DNA from: Hirundichthys speculiger
Taxonomy: Eukaryota > Chordata > Actinopteri > Beloniformes > Exocoetidae
Assembly (NCBI GenBank): GCA_018398805.1
Contig: JAGFBZ010000849.1
Coordinates: 2,376,501-2,440,500, forward strand
DNA length: 64,000 nt
Direction of reading: 5' to 3'
Below are positions 13,479 to 24,975 of this stretch, piece by piece. Positions within the stretch are counted from its first letter, which is position 1. Every line of letters starts with the position of its first letter. The position numbers and the translations under genes are program-made. The notes under the pieces were generated by a model, which saw only the letters and a list, made by a program, of their open reading frames with translations, was not told where the DNA came from and did not search any database.

Positions 13479-13645
13479 CAGGGCCGTCGCAAGGGGGGGG
13501 CGGGGCCCGGGGCAGACTTGAGATGCGAGGCCCTTTTCAGGATAACCTATTGACCTATTGGTCAAGTGTGAGGTCCGTCATAGGTACGTCACAGCGCGGG
13601 GCCCTGGGCGACCACCCCCTTCGCCCCCCCCTTGCGACGGCCCTG
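13479..13645. mobile_element. hAT-type MITE, 167 bp, with 8-bp target duplication
   Basis: Ends are CAGGGCCGTCGCAAGGGGG and its inverse CCCCCTTGCGACGGCCCTG. The 8-bp duplication ATCTAAGG is perfect at 13471-13478 and 13646-13653. Very GC-rich and non-coding. The open frames that cross it on both strands are by-products of its composition. Confidence 0.92.
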
Positions 13646-14328
13646 ATCTAAGGCATGCAGTACACTGCAGGACACAAGCAGGTCCCTCAAGGACTGGATT
13701 TAGGTTGAACTTACTCAGAGATTTTCCATTAACCTGCCTTCTGAAACAGGCCTCTGGCAAGGACCAGCCAGCATTTTATTTAGTGCTGATTGTGTGAAAA
13801 AATAAAGTACCTATTTACAGTTATCACTAAAGCTATATGAATAAAAACACCTGACACACAGACAGATTCACAGCCAGAAAAAAGGGAAATTTTAAATATT
13901 TTTTTCTAATAAGCAGTAAAAAAGAGTCTCATAGCATTATCTAACAAAAACAATCCAGATTCTGAGCTGACGTAGCTGATTTTTACTATAAAAAATGTCA
14001 TTGCTGTGGTATTTGTTTAAAATTATTGGGTGACTAACCTTTTTGCTGTCAAATCCCATTCTTATTTTTATACAGTATTCTTGGGCATTGTGTATGGTAG
14101 CCAAGGCGTCTCAGACAATGGCAAAGGCCACAACACAACAACAAAAGCCACAACGGAAGTGCAGTAAAAACAGGCAAAAAAATGTTTGCAAAGTATGGAT
14201 GCATACACAGACAACTTTAGGCATTATGTTCCAAGTAGACTGAAATTAACAGGAAGAGGCATACCATGTGTTGGCAAAGTCAATCATGGCAGACAATAAA
14301 TGGACACAATCATAACAAATCGCTGGTC

Positions 14329-14357
14329 ATGCTCAGAGAGCCTCGTTCTCTGAGCAT
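14329..14357. repeat. Short-spacer perfect inverted repeat (11-bp arms)
   Basis: Arms ATGCTCAGAGA (14329-14339) and TCTCTGAGCAT (14347-14357) flank the 7-base spacer GCCTCGT. A further CAGAGAGCCTC copy follows at about 14364, so the motif is also duplicated directly. Confidence 0.8.
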
Positions 14358-16109
14358 ATTCGTCAGAGAGCCTCTGACAAAGATATTTGTATCACACACA
14401 CCGAAGGAAAACGTCTCACAACAGCGGGTGCCCATCGTACCACACACTTGTAACATATCTCAATGATACTGTTCAGAGGAGATGGCTCTGAGTGAGACTC
14501 AATGTGTGAAAATGAGAGCAAATGACAGTAATTTAACCCATGGTCAAAGCCTAAGTGCAGCTCTAGGAGAAGTACTGGTCATGTCCAAGCACTCATCAAG
14601 GTTCAGGCCCAGTCTCTCATCATCCTCATCAAGTCCCATGACTCCATCAATATTCTAATATGCAGAGTCTCGCTTCAAGCCATTTTATCATATCCAACTG
14701 CCAACGCACATTTTTGTGTGTATGTGTGCGCAATTATGCAACTGATAGCAATTGCCTCCTTGGTGAAATAAGACTCTCTGGGGGCTTCTCCCTCAATTCT
14801 ACAGCCTTTGTGGGGCCCCATTACTTCTGAGAGATAGAGATCACTAAACTGCTGAACAAACATCCAGTTCAGTAATTTGCATACACTACAGTAATGGAGA
14901 GAGAAAAATGTATCAATAAATTAAAATTAAGTGCTTCTACTCAGTTTCTTTCTTTTTCATTCTTTATTTCGTTTTCTACTCGACAAAGCAACATCATTTA
15001 TTGTTGAATTTTAAATAAAGTTATAAATCTGATTAAAACAACACATACTTACCATTCTGCACAATAAGGTGCTCTTTCTCTTTCTTCTAATAGTTTATCA
15101 CAGACACATAAAAGAATAACTGACTCATTCATCACAGGATGCAACAGTCAGCAAAGAGAGCATCATTTACTTTTTTCAGAATTTCTCAAGCATCAAATAC
15201 ATGACTTTAAGCTATTCTTCTTGCTTGTAAGGCTTCAAAGAGCACATTTTTCCGTTTTTTAAATCTCAGTTTAAGAAGGTATAGTTGCCTAAAGTGTTCT
15301 TATGTGCTGTAATGGAAGTGTGAACTTAAAATATGCAACACCAGAAAAATCCAGTCCAGAAGACTAATCTGCATTCTGTCTTAGAATCTGTTCCAGATTT
15401 AAAGACGTTTGCTCCATGCAGTATATGTTATTTTTTTCATTATCATGGTGGCATGGACAAGAAGAGGCCACCATTTGATGTTTTAATACATTTAAAAGTA
15501 ATTGAAAAATTTGTTTTGAGTGAAAGATTTTAGAGAAATTGGCCAAGGGAAATGCAGATACCCACACAAAGACACACACAAATCCACCACATATTTAACA
15601 CATCTGTAATACACCACACATTTTTATGTTAAAGACCTCATAGTTCTATATTATCCCTACAAAGCACTTCACTCTCTGACTTGTGACGTGTGGCTGATAG
15701 TATTCAAAAATAAAGTGGGAATTGACTCTAATGTTATAAGAGTCCTCTCTTGTAGTACAGCTCGGGAGACAGACACCTTCATTACCTGTAAGATTAAGCT
15801 TAAAACTTTACTTGCTTACAAAACTTTTAGTCAAGGGTGGCCCAGATGAACAATCTCTGAATGAGTAATTCTTTTAATTATGCCACTCTAGGGCTAGACT
15901 ATTGGGGAGTTTCCCATGATGAACTGGGCACCTTTACTCACTATGCTCTCTTTGGTATCTTTGGGTTAATGTTTTTTTTTTTTTTGTGTGTGTGTTTGTT
16001 GACACATCCTGTCCTTTGAGTTGATGTATAAGAAAATGATATATAAGCATGTTAAAAGTAAAAACTGTAAGACCATCAGTAAGTAGGTCCATGCTCCTGT
16101 TCTTATGGT

Positions 16110-17265
16110 CCATAAGACTTGCAGTCAACTTTCCTGGGACAGTGGCCACAAGAGGAATGTGTATGATAGACAAGGAGCCAAAAAAGGGGGTGTGAAGGCA
16201 CCACTGCTGCCTTCACACCCCACATCTTCTCTTGTTCCTTCTTTCTGATATTGTTGTCACTTGGGATGGCCACATCCACCACCACTGCTGTCCTTTGATG
16301 TCTATCCACCACCACAATGTCAGACTGATTAGCCTTGGGATGAAACCTTCAACATGCATTGTAAGGAGTTTCCTTGTCTTATCATAGGTGTCGGTAGCCT
16401 GGATCTTGTTTTTCCCATTCAGCTGACTCCTCAGGACCTCCCTCACCCTCTGTAGGTATCTGGCTGTGGCTGACCTCTGAGCTGTCTCCTCATGATTGCC
16501 ATTTGCCTGTGCGATCCCGAGGTATCTGTAGCTGTCCTGAACATCTATTTTGTTTCCTTCCCTGTAGTTTAGCTCCTTCAGTTCTGATCATCCTTCCTCT
16601 CTGCGATACCACCTATACACACATATCTAGTCCAAATGTCACCTGACATCGATGCTGTAGATCACAGTGAGCTGAATCAGGGAGTCAATGCCACGCTCGT
16701 TCATGGCGTACAGTTTGATGTCATCCATGTAGAGGAGATCGTTGATGGTCCCCCCATTTCAGAATTTGTACCCACAGCTCTCCTGTTGATCTGACTGAGG
16801 GGATTCAGGCCTATGCAGAACAGTCGGGGGAACAATGCATCTTCTTGGTTTATACAACATTTGATGCTCACCTGTGCCATTGGCTTCAAGTGTACCTCCA
16901 GAGTTGTCTTCCACAGCCTCATTGAATTCTGGATTCCAACTAAATCACCCCACTGGTCTCTGTGATGGTGTTGACAGGGACAATTCATAGTGCTGCATTC
17001 AAATCTTCCAGCAGAGATTTTTGGTGGTATCTTGTTTAGCCTTGGCAAGTTGGAGGTAGTTAGGTTCCCCTAAGATTTCATGATTGTGTCTCTCAGGTCA
17101 GCTGCCCTTGTGTTAAGGTTGGGTGTAGCTATGGGAGCTTGGTACCTCAATGCTCAATGTGTATCTCAGTGCGTGGAGGGCATGGTAAAACACCTCCACA
17201 GACCTGTAGTCCTGGCTCCCCACTCCAGTAGCACTTTTGGACCTCATCTGTCTCTAGTTAAGTAG
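16110..17265 (-). pseudogene. LINE relic, Rex6/R4 (Dong) type: reverse transcriptase and restriction-like endonuclease
   Basis: Read on the minus strand, 17048-16740 gives QVSIKCCINQEDALFPRLFC then LLYMDDIKLYA, with the catalytic YMDD at 16731-16720. Next come fragments resembling YLQRVREVLRSQLNGKNK at about 16450-16400 and DKTRKLLTMH. Finally 16315-16218 gives VVVDVAIPSDNNIRKK, which fits the restriction-like endonuclease domain at the C terminus of R4/Dong LINEs. Frameshifts separate the blocks and no single frame covers them. The 3' end is cut off near 16190, where a hairpin-forming repeat sits. Confidence 0.75.
16187..16221. repeat. Short-spacer perfect inverted repeat (14-bp arms)
   Basis: Arms GGGGTGTGAAGGCA (16187-16200) and TGCCTTCACACCCC (16208-16221) flank a 7-base spacer. 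It lies where the LINE reading frame (MWGVKAAVVP on the minus strand) stops resembling the family. Confidence 0.9.
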
Positions 17266-18179
17266 TTGTTTCTTTGTCAGTGTGGATGTGGGGTTTCGAA
17301 GCACTCATTCCTCCCACATTCTCTGCATGTAGCCCCTCTCTCTAGGGTTGCTAGTGTAATAGCACTCCAGTAATAACATGTTCTCTGCTCTGCTCCATGA
17401 GTGTCTTGTTCCAATAGCCAATTTCTCATCAGGGTGCCCTGGTTCCTCAGCACCTGACGCAGACCTTGTTAACCCGGGACTCTATTTGTATTAATATCAC
17501 TCATTCTGAGGTGAAGAGACATAGTGTAAAGGACCTTGCCCAAGGATCCACCTGGATAGGGCAATGGTGAATCACATTATATGTATATAAGATATAACAT
17601 TAAAAATATATATTACAGCTTCACATAAAAAAGCAAGACTTGAATGTGTTAAAATGTATAGTGACAAGCTGCAAAGTATTCTCAAAAAATGTTCTCAGCT
17701 TTATCCACGTCATAGGATTTCTATGGTCTTCCAACAGTATGATGCTTTCAAAACACACAGCAAAAAGAACTGAATAAAGTCAGATTTAAAACAAAGCCTT
17801 GAACCATAATCAAAATTGCTCACTATCAGCCCTGATCTGAATTCTATTAAAAAACCATGGATAAATTGAAAAATGTAGTGTAAATAAGCTCTCTTTCTCC
17901 GTCCATAGCATTTATTTGTTTGAGCTGAATTAAACAAGTTGAATCAATTTCAAAAGGTGAAGCCTAATTTGTATTAAACATGGAGCAAATAATAATGAAT
18001 GTCATTAACCTTTCTCTGTTTCAGGTTGTATCAGAGATGGTGTTGTTTTCTCTTCACTATGGAAAAGGACCTACCAAATTTTTTCCACATTTGTAAAAAT
18101 CAACAAATTCACTGATTATATATTTTTATATATATTTCTCTCTTAAATGTCCAAAATGTATTAAGTACCTTTCAGTTTT

Positions 18180-18365
18180 GTCTCAGGTTTTCCAAAGTAC
18201 TTTACAGCATGGTTCTTATTCAGCCATTCACACACACTCATTCAGCACTTCTTATTGTAAAGATGCATTCAATACAGCGATGGCCCGATGAACCAGCAGG
18301 GTTTTGGATTAATCTACTAATCTTCCAACTAAAAGACAACCACCCTACCAACTGTCGCCCAAGTT
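18180..18365 (+). repeat. Interspersed repeat of fish type, degenerate
   Basis: The order TTTCCAAAGTACTTTACAGC, then CATTCACACACACTCATTCA, then an imperfect tRNA-like tail (CCACCCTACCAACTGTCGCCC) recalls a common fish repeat that ends in a tRNA-like inverted segment. Family uncertain. Confidence 0.4.
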
Positions 18366-19712
18366 AGTTGGTATACTAAGAAAGAACCAGATCAAAGTGC
18401 ATATGAGCTTTCTATCATTTGACCCGCAATTCTAACCCTATGTGTCAACATCTCTAGAAATAATAACATGGAAATTTTGACAAACACCTATGTGTAAAGG
18501 TAGATGAAGCTGCAATCAACTCCAATCAACACATGTCAAAGCACAACACAGATAGAGAAAAAAAAACTATTTATATAGAACAAATAAAGGGCCAAAATAA
18601 ATCTGATAAAATCCCTCTAACCCTTCTGCCACCCACCAACCCTTTATCAGGTGAAATAGTGAGAAGGGGAGAGGGGGGTTCAGGTTATGGCCAGCCAGCA
18701 CCTCTCTGCTCTCCTCTGGGAGAGGAACCAGACTGCACTTTATCTACACTTCACCATTTCCTCTCACTGAAGTACTTGTTCTTGAAGGAGCATGGGAATC
18801 AATGCAGATGATGGGGGGCAGAGAAGCTGTCGCGCCTGCCTATTCTGCTTCCAAGCCACTAGAGCACCGGAGATGTTAAAGCTTTTTTTTTACCCTCTTA
18901 AAATACAAGTTGAAATGTCCCTTATTTAATTAGAAACAGAATGTTGGTGTGTTAGGAGGTGATCACCACCTGCTGAGTGAACTCGGTGGAAACAGAGATG
19001 AGATGAAAGGAAGCAAATACCAGGTTAAATGCTGTCTCTTGTGTGAGCACTCAGCATGAGTGAACACCAACCCAGTTTTTTTTTAATTATGCAACAGAAA
19101 CCTTACAAAAATACTATCAATCGTATTATAGACAAAAATCATCTACAGGCTGCTCAATGATTCTTGTTTCTTTTTAATTCCCTCTGAAATATACCCTAGC
19201 TGCAGGGTGTTGACAAAATACCTTATTTTCATAACTGATCAAGCCCACAGGATATATTAGGACCTTTTCTTTCATAAAGACACTGAAGAAAATGCAGGGG
19301 CATGTCTAATTCAATTAGGGGGCAGAGATTCCTGGATTTAAGCGAAACACTCTGTTATCAGAACAGAAATGGTGCCATAAGAAAAGATGGCTATGTCAAG
19401 AGACTTGTGTGACTGGTCAGGAGATGAAATCAGGGCTAGGCGATAAGATGGTGTGAGGGGCTAGAGCCCCTATTAGAGTCCCCCAGGGGGACAAACAGCA
19501 GTGGCAGAGTGCAGTAAAAAATAGCCACAAGCATGATTTTGCTCTTGGGAAACCAGCAGGAGTGAAGGGGGAGATCTGATCAACATTTCACAGCAAGGCA
19601 GCCAGATCCATTCCCTATGGTCTCAAGGGTGCCACATATCACACCAAGTGACTTCAAGTGCCTACTGCCAGGAACAGCACAACTTGAATAAACATTTGCC
19701 ACTGCTATTGGG

Positions 19713-19718
19713 AAAAAA

Positions 19719-19762
<44 letters not shown>
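19713..19762. repeat. Compound microsatellite A24-(TA)13
   Basis: Twenty-four A are followed by thirteen TA units on the plus strand. In the diaph2 transcript this becomes an AU repeat followed by a U tract, starting about 57 bases into the intron after exon 19820-19944. Confidence 0.95.
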
Positions 19763-19766
<4 letters not shown>

Positions 19767-19810
19767 AATTAAATCTATACCTGTGCATGGTGTGGAAATG
19801 ACCAGAATAA

Positions 19811-19819
19811 AAAGGATAT
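19811..19819 (-). other. diaph2: U12-type 5' splice site (AT-AC class)
   Basis: Directly after the last codon of the exon (AAG ATG TCT) the minus strand reads ATATCCTTT, which equals the consensus of AT-AC introns removed by the minor spliceosome. No GT nearby would end the exon in frame at the family's usual boundary. The matching branch site and AC end lie outside the window. Confidence 0.8.
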
Positions 19820-19944
19820 AGACATCTTTTGGACAAACTTATCTTGTTGGTCATCTGTTTTGGGGAAGTTTTCGATATCGTTCTCAAGCCGCTGAATGTG
19901 ACGTTCCATGGTGGTCAAACTGCTCTTTAAGATCTCAGCAGACA
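19820..19944 (-). CDS. diaph2: Diaphanous-related formin (diaph2-like), FH2 exon, part 4 of the visible series
   Basis: This 125-bp exon starts in phase 1 (completing a Val codon) and encodes SAEILKSSLTTMER, then HIQRLENDIENFPK, then DDQQDKFVQKMS. This is the helical C-terminal part of the FH2 domain, the ring-forming module that nucleates actin and stays on the growing filament end. The acceptor is a good TTTCCTGCAG. The downstream boundary is the AT-AC donor and leaves phase 0. The wording ILKSSLTTME resembles human DIAPH2 (ILKSNLASME, from memory) more than DIAPH1 or DIAPH3. No stop or frameshift. The previous exon lies 35.6 kb away at 55510-55639. Confidence 0.93.
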
Positions 19945-22235
19945 CTGCAGGAAATAAAAACAGAAATAATAAATTGATTAAGGTCAATACTTTCTTGTTT
20001 AGATTATACAAAGGTGATTTTCCAAGATTAAATCAACACGGACCCCTTCACATTTTAGATTTTAGAAAATAAGACAAGATTATTGAAAAAAAATGCTGCA
20101 ACTGATTCAGACTCTATATTGTGACATACTGACTTGTCCATGCTCCATCTGTGTGTGGCCTAGAAAGGAAGCATGTGTTAGTATTGTGTGTGTGTTTGTG
20201 TGTGTGTGTACATGCTGTGGCTCATTAATCAGTCCGTAATCACTGTTTGCCGAGTTCTTGTGGAATCCACAGTATTTAAATCAGGCCTTTCAAGTAGAAA
20301 CTTCAAACAGAAGGCACAGTCTTTTGGGATAGGAAGGGACAGTAACATGGATGCAGTACCATGTTTAGATTGTTTTTAAGACTTCAGGTTTTATATGTAA
20401 TATTTTTTAAAAAGCACATTCACAAATGCATGCCATAACCTTTTTCAGACACAAACACTGCAGCTGAAAAAAAGATATCTGAAAAATAAATCTATACAGA
20501 ATGCAAGCGACTAAAATATGTATGTGCTCAACATCTCTGAGATCGCCATTAATATTTAACTTATAAGTATTTGTCAATTCACCTCAATATTGGCTATTTT
20601 TCCATTCCAGTGGCTTGAAACCAATTAATGATTGGTTTTGAAGGTAAAGTGTGCAAAGGTCTGCTGAAGCCTAAGAAACTCCTTTATAAATCCATATGTT
20701 CAAAGCTGTCAGTGAATGAGAGAATCGAGGCTGAGTGAGAAGCTGCACAAAATGAGAATTGAAGCCTGTACACTGACTTCAGCCACCTCTTTGGCCTGGC
20801 AAAGCTGCTTTAAAAGATTGATGAAAAGTTTTAAGGCAGCTGAAATATGTTTGTTTATTTTATTTTTGAATTCTGTATAGTTCAAGACGGTATTCAGAAG
20901 AAACTGAATGGGCTGACCGCAAAAAAAGAAACAAATAAAAAAGGGAAAGCTCACAAGCTTACCAAACTCTCGAGTTTTACTTCTTTGGTTAAATGGATTA
21001 AGATGACAGGAAAGTGAGAGAAGTAGAAGAGAGCAAAAATAAGTTCCAGTGTTGTGGTCTTATCTTGACATACTTGGTGTTTTTTTTTAAGTAGTATGAT
21101 GAAAGGATGATGTCCGACTTGAAGAAAAATGTGTTAATTAAAGGAAAACAACTTAAAGGAAGACAGCTTAGACAAGTTAACACCATATTAACATCTACAA
21201 AGTTAGCCTGAGCAACTGACAGTTACTGAAGTCATTAGAGTAGAGGTGGTAGTGGAGTAAGAGACAAGCTGCTGTCAGAAGTGGCCTTAGTGATTTGAGG
21301 GTCAACCATGTCTCGCTTTAAATCAGTTCCTCTGTTTGGGATTGTTCTCAGTCTTGTTCTGAGACAATAAAATATGAAAGCAATCATGTGGATCACATGT
21401 ACTTAAACAACCCTCAACACAAAGATAAATTACCTCAGAAACTGCGTACTGTGATCAGTTTAGAAGCAATACAGTAGTGTGAGTGAGAGGCAAGGTCTCT
21501 GTTATGATTGGACTTTACAGATAGCTAGCGAGGTGGAGACAGACCTTCCTCTCCAATTCTCAAACAGCTGACTCCTGGGAACAATGGAGGAATAAAAGAA
21601 AAAAAAAACACACTATCACATAGCCTGTTTTTTGTGACAGTGCCACTGACATCCATATGCTCTTGCCACTATAATTTTTGCTCCCTTAATAGTGAAAAAG
21701 GAAAGTGAACAGTAAGAGAGGTGGGTAGATGATGCAAGAGGAGAGACAATTACATTCACATCAAGTCACAGGGAGGTCTTTGCTGAGGCGCTGTGGTTTC
21801 TGAGAGCACTGGTGTAGTTGCTTGAGGCCTGACTGATACTGGGTAATGGTTTGGCACTGGTTATAGTCACTCCAGGAGCTAAGAAATGAAGGCTCAAGCA
21901 AACTGCAACAGTGTTTCAGGGGAGCTGTTAACAGGATCAGAGTGAAGCCATGGGACTTCAGCACAGACTATTATTTACATGAGAACTGCTCACTGTTGAG
22001 ACACACTGAAACAAATGCAGTGTCTCAATTTTTTGCATGTCCTATCCACCGACCTTCGAAGGGGGTGGCAGCAGGGGGTGGTTCAACCAAATTGCCAATC
22101 AGCCTAATACCTTTGGACCCTGCAAACTACAACAGAACCTTTTTTTTTTGGTTAAAGTATATACCACATGACCATTTTTTTGCAGTATAGGTCATTTAAT
22201 TGCTTTTAAAAAACACATAAAATCTGAATTACTAC

Positions 22236-23374
22236 TAGGGATGCAATGGTACTCGGTAAAATACTGAACCGTATGGTACAACCTGAACGGGGCAATACGC
22301 TTTTATATCCCGCGGGATTTATGTTCCAATAACTTTGCATTGGACTTGCACGTGAGCGTGCGTGCCTTTTAGGCAACAGGCCCGTCACTGCATGTCAATG
22401 TCCACTCGCCTCTGCTCACTCACAGTGACCAGCTGATCACACTTTGGCCAGTTGGCTACAGCTCATAGATGCAGAAAATGAAAAAACAAAAAAAAAAAAA
22501 AAACAAAAACAAAAACAAGCAGGCATGGCCAGTGGTAGCGGAGACATTGGGAAAAACCTTTTTTTAATCGCCGGTGTGGGAGCATTTTGGTTTTGCAGTT
22601 GAATACACTGGCAAGGGGGTGAAAACAGTTAACAGAAACTTCAGTCTGTGGGCCTGATCTTCCGCCAAACCTCCTAAAGCCGCTATTAAGGGATAGCGGG
22701 TAGCGGGAGAGGCGTTCCCCCGCAAAGAATGCAATCTTCCACCTCCCTAAACCCACAATCTTACCTGCGTAAGATCCAGTTGTTACCAGTTGTGCGTCTT
22801 GCCGCAGCTGATGTGCTTTTTAAAATACTGCAGAAAGAATCATTTGATGCGCATTTAAATATCACGAACAATTAATGTTCCTGTCCCTCCTCGACCACCA
22901 ACAGTTTCAGACATATCGGAAATAAATTCCTGCATCCAACCTTTTTCAGCTTGACACCAGAGACAAAGATCTCCTTGGTTTCCTTCACAGCAGACATCTG
23001 AATGAGATCATGCCACAGCTGTACAGACTGACGTGTCTGGCCGTGACTATTCCCACATCCACCACAACTGCTGACCAGACATCCTCTGACCTCTGACCTG
23101 TAAAAACGTATGCAAGTAATACGGTGATGCAAAATCGAGAGGTACAGCCGTTTGTGCACATCCATATGTGACCAGGCGGACGCACATTTATGCCATTTGG
23201 ACGCGCTCTTTTACACGCTGACATGCCAGTTGCGATTTCCGCAAACTCGGTATCTTGCGATCACGGGTTTAGGGTAGCAGGTGGTCTGAAACTGTACCGA
23301 ATCTGTATCGAAACCGTGACACAAAAACCGAGGTATGGACCGTACCGTGAGCCACCTGTACCGTTGAACCCCTA
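22236..23374 (+). mobile_element. hAT element, 1,139 bp, non-autonomous, copy 1
   Basis: Ends read TAGGGATGCAATGGTAC at the left and, reverse-complemented, TAGGGGTTCAACGGTAC at the right, with ACCGAxxTATGGACCGTACC-like subterminal motifs. The perfect 8-bp duplication ATTACTAC is at 22228-22235 and 23375-23382. A second copy, shorter by an internal deletion, is at 49531-50550. Several short frames are shared by both copies (for example one giving HDLIQMSAVKETKEIF on the minus strand), but none resembles a known transposase. It contains the unclassified module 22674-22781. Confidence 0.93.
22674..22781 (+). repeat. Unclassified repeat module, copy 2 (inside hAT copy 1)
   Basis: It contains AAGCCGCTATTAAGGGATAG, GGCGTTCCCCCGCAAAG, TGCAATCTTCCACCTCCCT and CTTACCTGCG. 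The order of motifs matches the copies at 8476-8618 and 35704-35846. In the sister hAT copy at 49531-50550 the first half is missing: sequence jumps from GTTAACAG to AACGCAATCTTCC. Confidence 0.65.
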
Positions 23375-24885
23375 ATTACTACACAAACTTAACAGATTCT
23401 TTTGGAATGTCATTAGCAACATTTCGACAAAAATATGGCAACATTGTTGTCTTCCAAGTGGATCAGAGGAGAAACAGAGGATCAGAGTTTTGGCTGTGAG
23501 GAAGACCTGTGCTCTCTCCAAGCAGACATAATGCATATGTCTAAAAAGTGAAAGAACCACAGAGGCAAAAATGAAAATCTCACAACACCAAATCATGTGC
23601 TATAATGTGACTATGTCAAATTTTTATTCAGTTATTTTTGGAAGGGGAAACTTTCATTTTGATTGATAGACAATCTTTCAAGCAGTGTTTAATCTGTCAA
23701 GTAGCGTTCTTGCAATGCTGCCTAAAGTTACAAGGAAAATTTAGATTTTTTTAAACAATGCCAATAATAAAGTATAAAAGAACAAATTTGAAATATATTG
23801 TATATCTATGTTAAAGCAAAGACAAATACTATATAAAACCAAAAGTGAAGGTCATTTAAAAGTGCATTTGACCTTACCCAAGCAAATGTAAGTTTGTGGA
23901 TGTGTATCTTATATATTAGTTAATATGATAAAGCAAGCAGACTCAACATGTTGGTGAACCGACCAAAAAGCTGATCACCTTTGTGTGAGATCTTCCGAGC
24001 TGAGACCTGGTCTTTGTACCAAATGTACCACAGCACATGTCAGAGGCATCACAAAAGCACGTTCTTTGCTTGCAAAACACCACCACAGATAAAACTTATA
24101 GGTCTTTTCCTGATGGAAACTTGGGGAGAGAGTAATCTTTTCCTTGACCGTTGGTTCAAACCTTTCACTACTACTTTGCATACATAACAAAGAATGTAAT
24201 AAACCTTGAAAGAATTTTTGCACTTAATCAGATAAACAAATATTTTGCTGAAAGGCATATGTATCACATCAGTTTGAAAGTAGTTATTATTCAGTCCCAT
24301 AATACTAAATCAATAATGATTTTTATGCCTTGTTTAAAATATTTAGTAGCAATTAGTTATCTTAATGTCGCTGTTTTTCTTTTGTTCAGTTTGTTCTGTT
24401 TTTTTTTTTTCAATAGTGGATTTATTATTTTGTCCTCAATAACTCTTTATCCTTTTTTTTCCCCTCAGCTTTTGGCGGAAACCTGAAAGTGAATAAGTGA
24501 TGAAGTGGTAGGCAGAGTACTGCACAGACGAAGGAAGAGACAAAAGGATAAACACAATTGTGTGTGTTCCCCTTTCAGCAAAAATCAAAGCATCTCAAGT
24601 TACCGCAGTGAAAGTGATATTGTCGCTGTGACACAGCAGTCATATTGTTCTCTCTGATTACCTTGGATCATGTGATGTTAAAAACAGCAGACAAGAGAAA
24701 GTGGCAAATGAGGAAATTTAACAGACAGTTTAAAGACAGAAGATGAAGGTAACCTTGTGCAGGATCAGCTGTAAAACTGTAAACATTACAGCTAAGTATT
24801 CAACAATAAGGAAACAGTGCACCCATGGATAGATTTCCCATGTTTTTTTTAAGAGAAAAAAGTAACCAGTTTAATTTTGATATTT

Positions 24886-24975
24886 CCATCCATCCCCCCA
24901 CCCACTCATCCATCCAACCGCCCACTCATTCATCCTTCCATCCATCCATCCATTTACCCATCCATCCGTTCATCT
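24886..24975. repeat. (CATC)n-rich degenerate microsatellite
   Basis: Imperfect CATC/CACC tetranucleotides (CATCCATCCATCCATTTACC and similar) over about 90 bp. Confidence 0.85.

Larger units (their letters stand above)
1..19819 (-). other. diaph2: diaph2 intron, 3' part outside window (putative U12 AT-AC intron)
   Basis: On the minus strand this follows the exon at 19820-19944 and begins with ATATCCTTT instead of GT. No formin exon was recognised in it: the next expected FH2 segment (the linker, then a motif like EYFIFD and a motif like EEFFGDLNNFR) is absent. Apart from the repeats listed separately, 1-1666, 1869-8260, 8620-11280, 13660-16100 and 17270-18170 look like ordinary AT-rich intron with short homopolymers (A runs near 2460 and 3392) and a TA/TG microsatellite at about 5255-5288. 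The open reading frames there are short, low-complexity and match nothing I know. Confidence 0.75.

Noticed and set aside
1..19800. Further diaph2 exons downstream of 19820
   Set aside because: Looked for motifs such as MHNN, EYFIFD and EEFFGDLNNFR on the minus strand; none seen.
19820..19830. An ordinary GT donor (GAT/GTCTAT) ending the FH2 exon a few bases earlier
   Set aside because: It would break the phase and the family boundary, and GTCTAT is a poor donor, whereas ATATCCTTT fits a U12 donor exactly.
24886..24975. CRISPR-like array of short repeats
   Set aside because: Units are 4-bp CATC without spacers, a microsatellite in a vertebrate intron.
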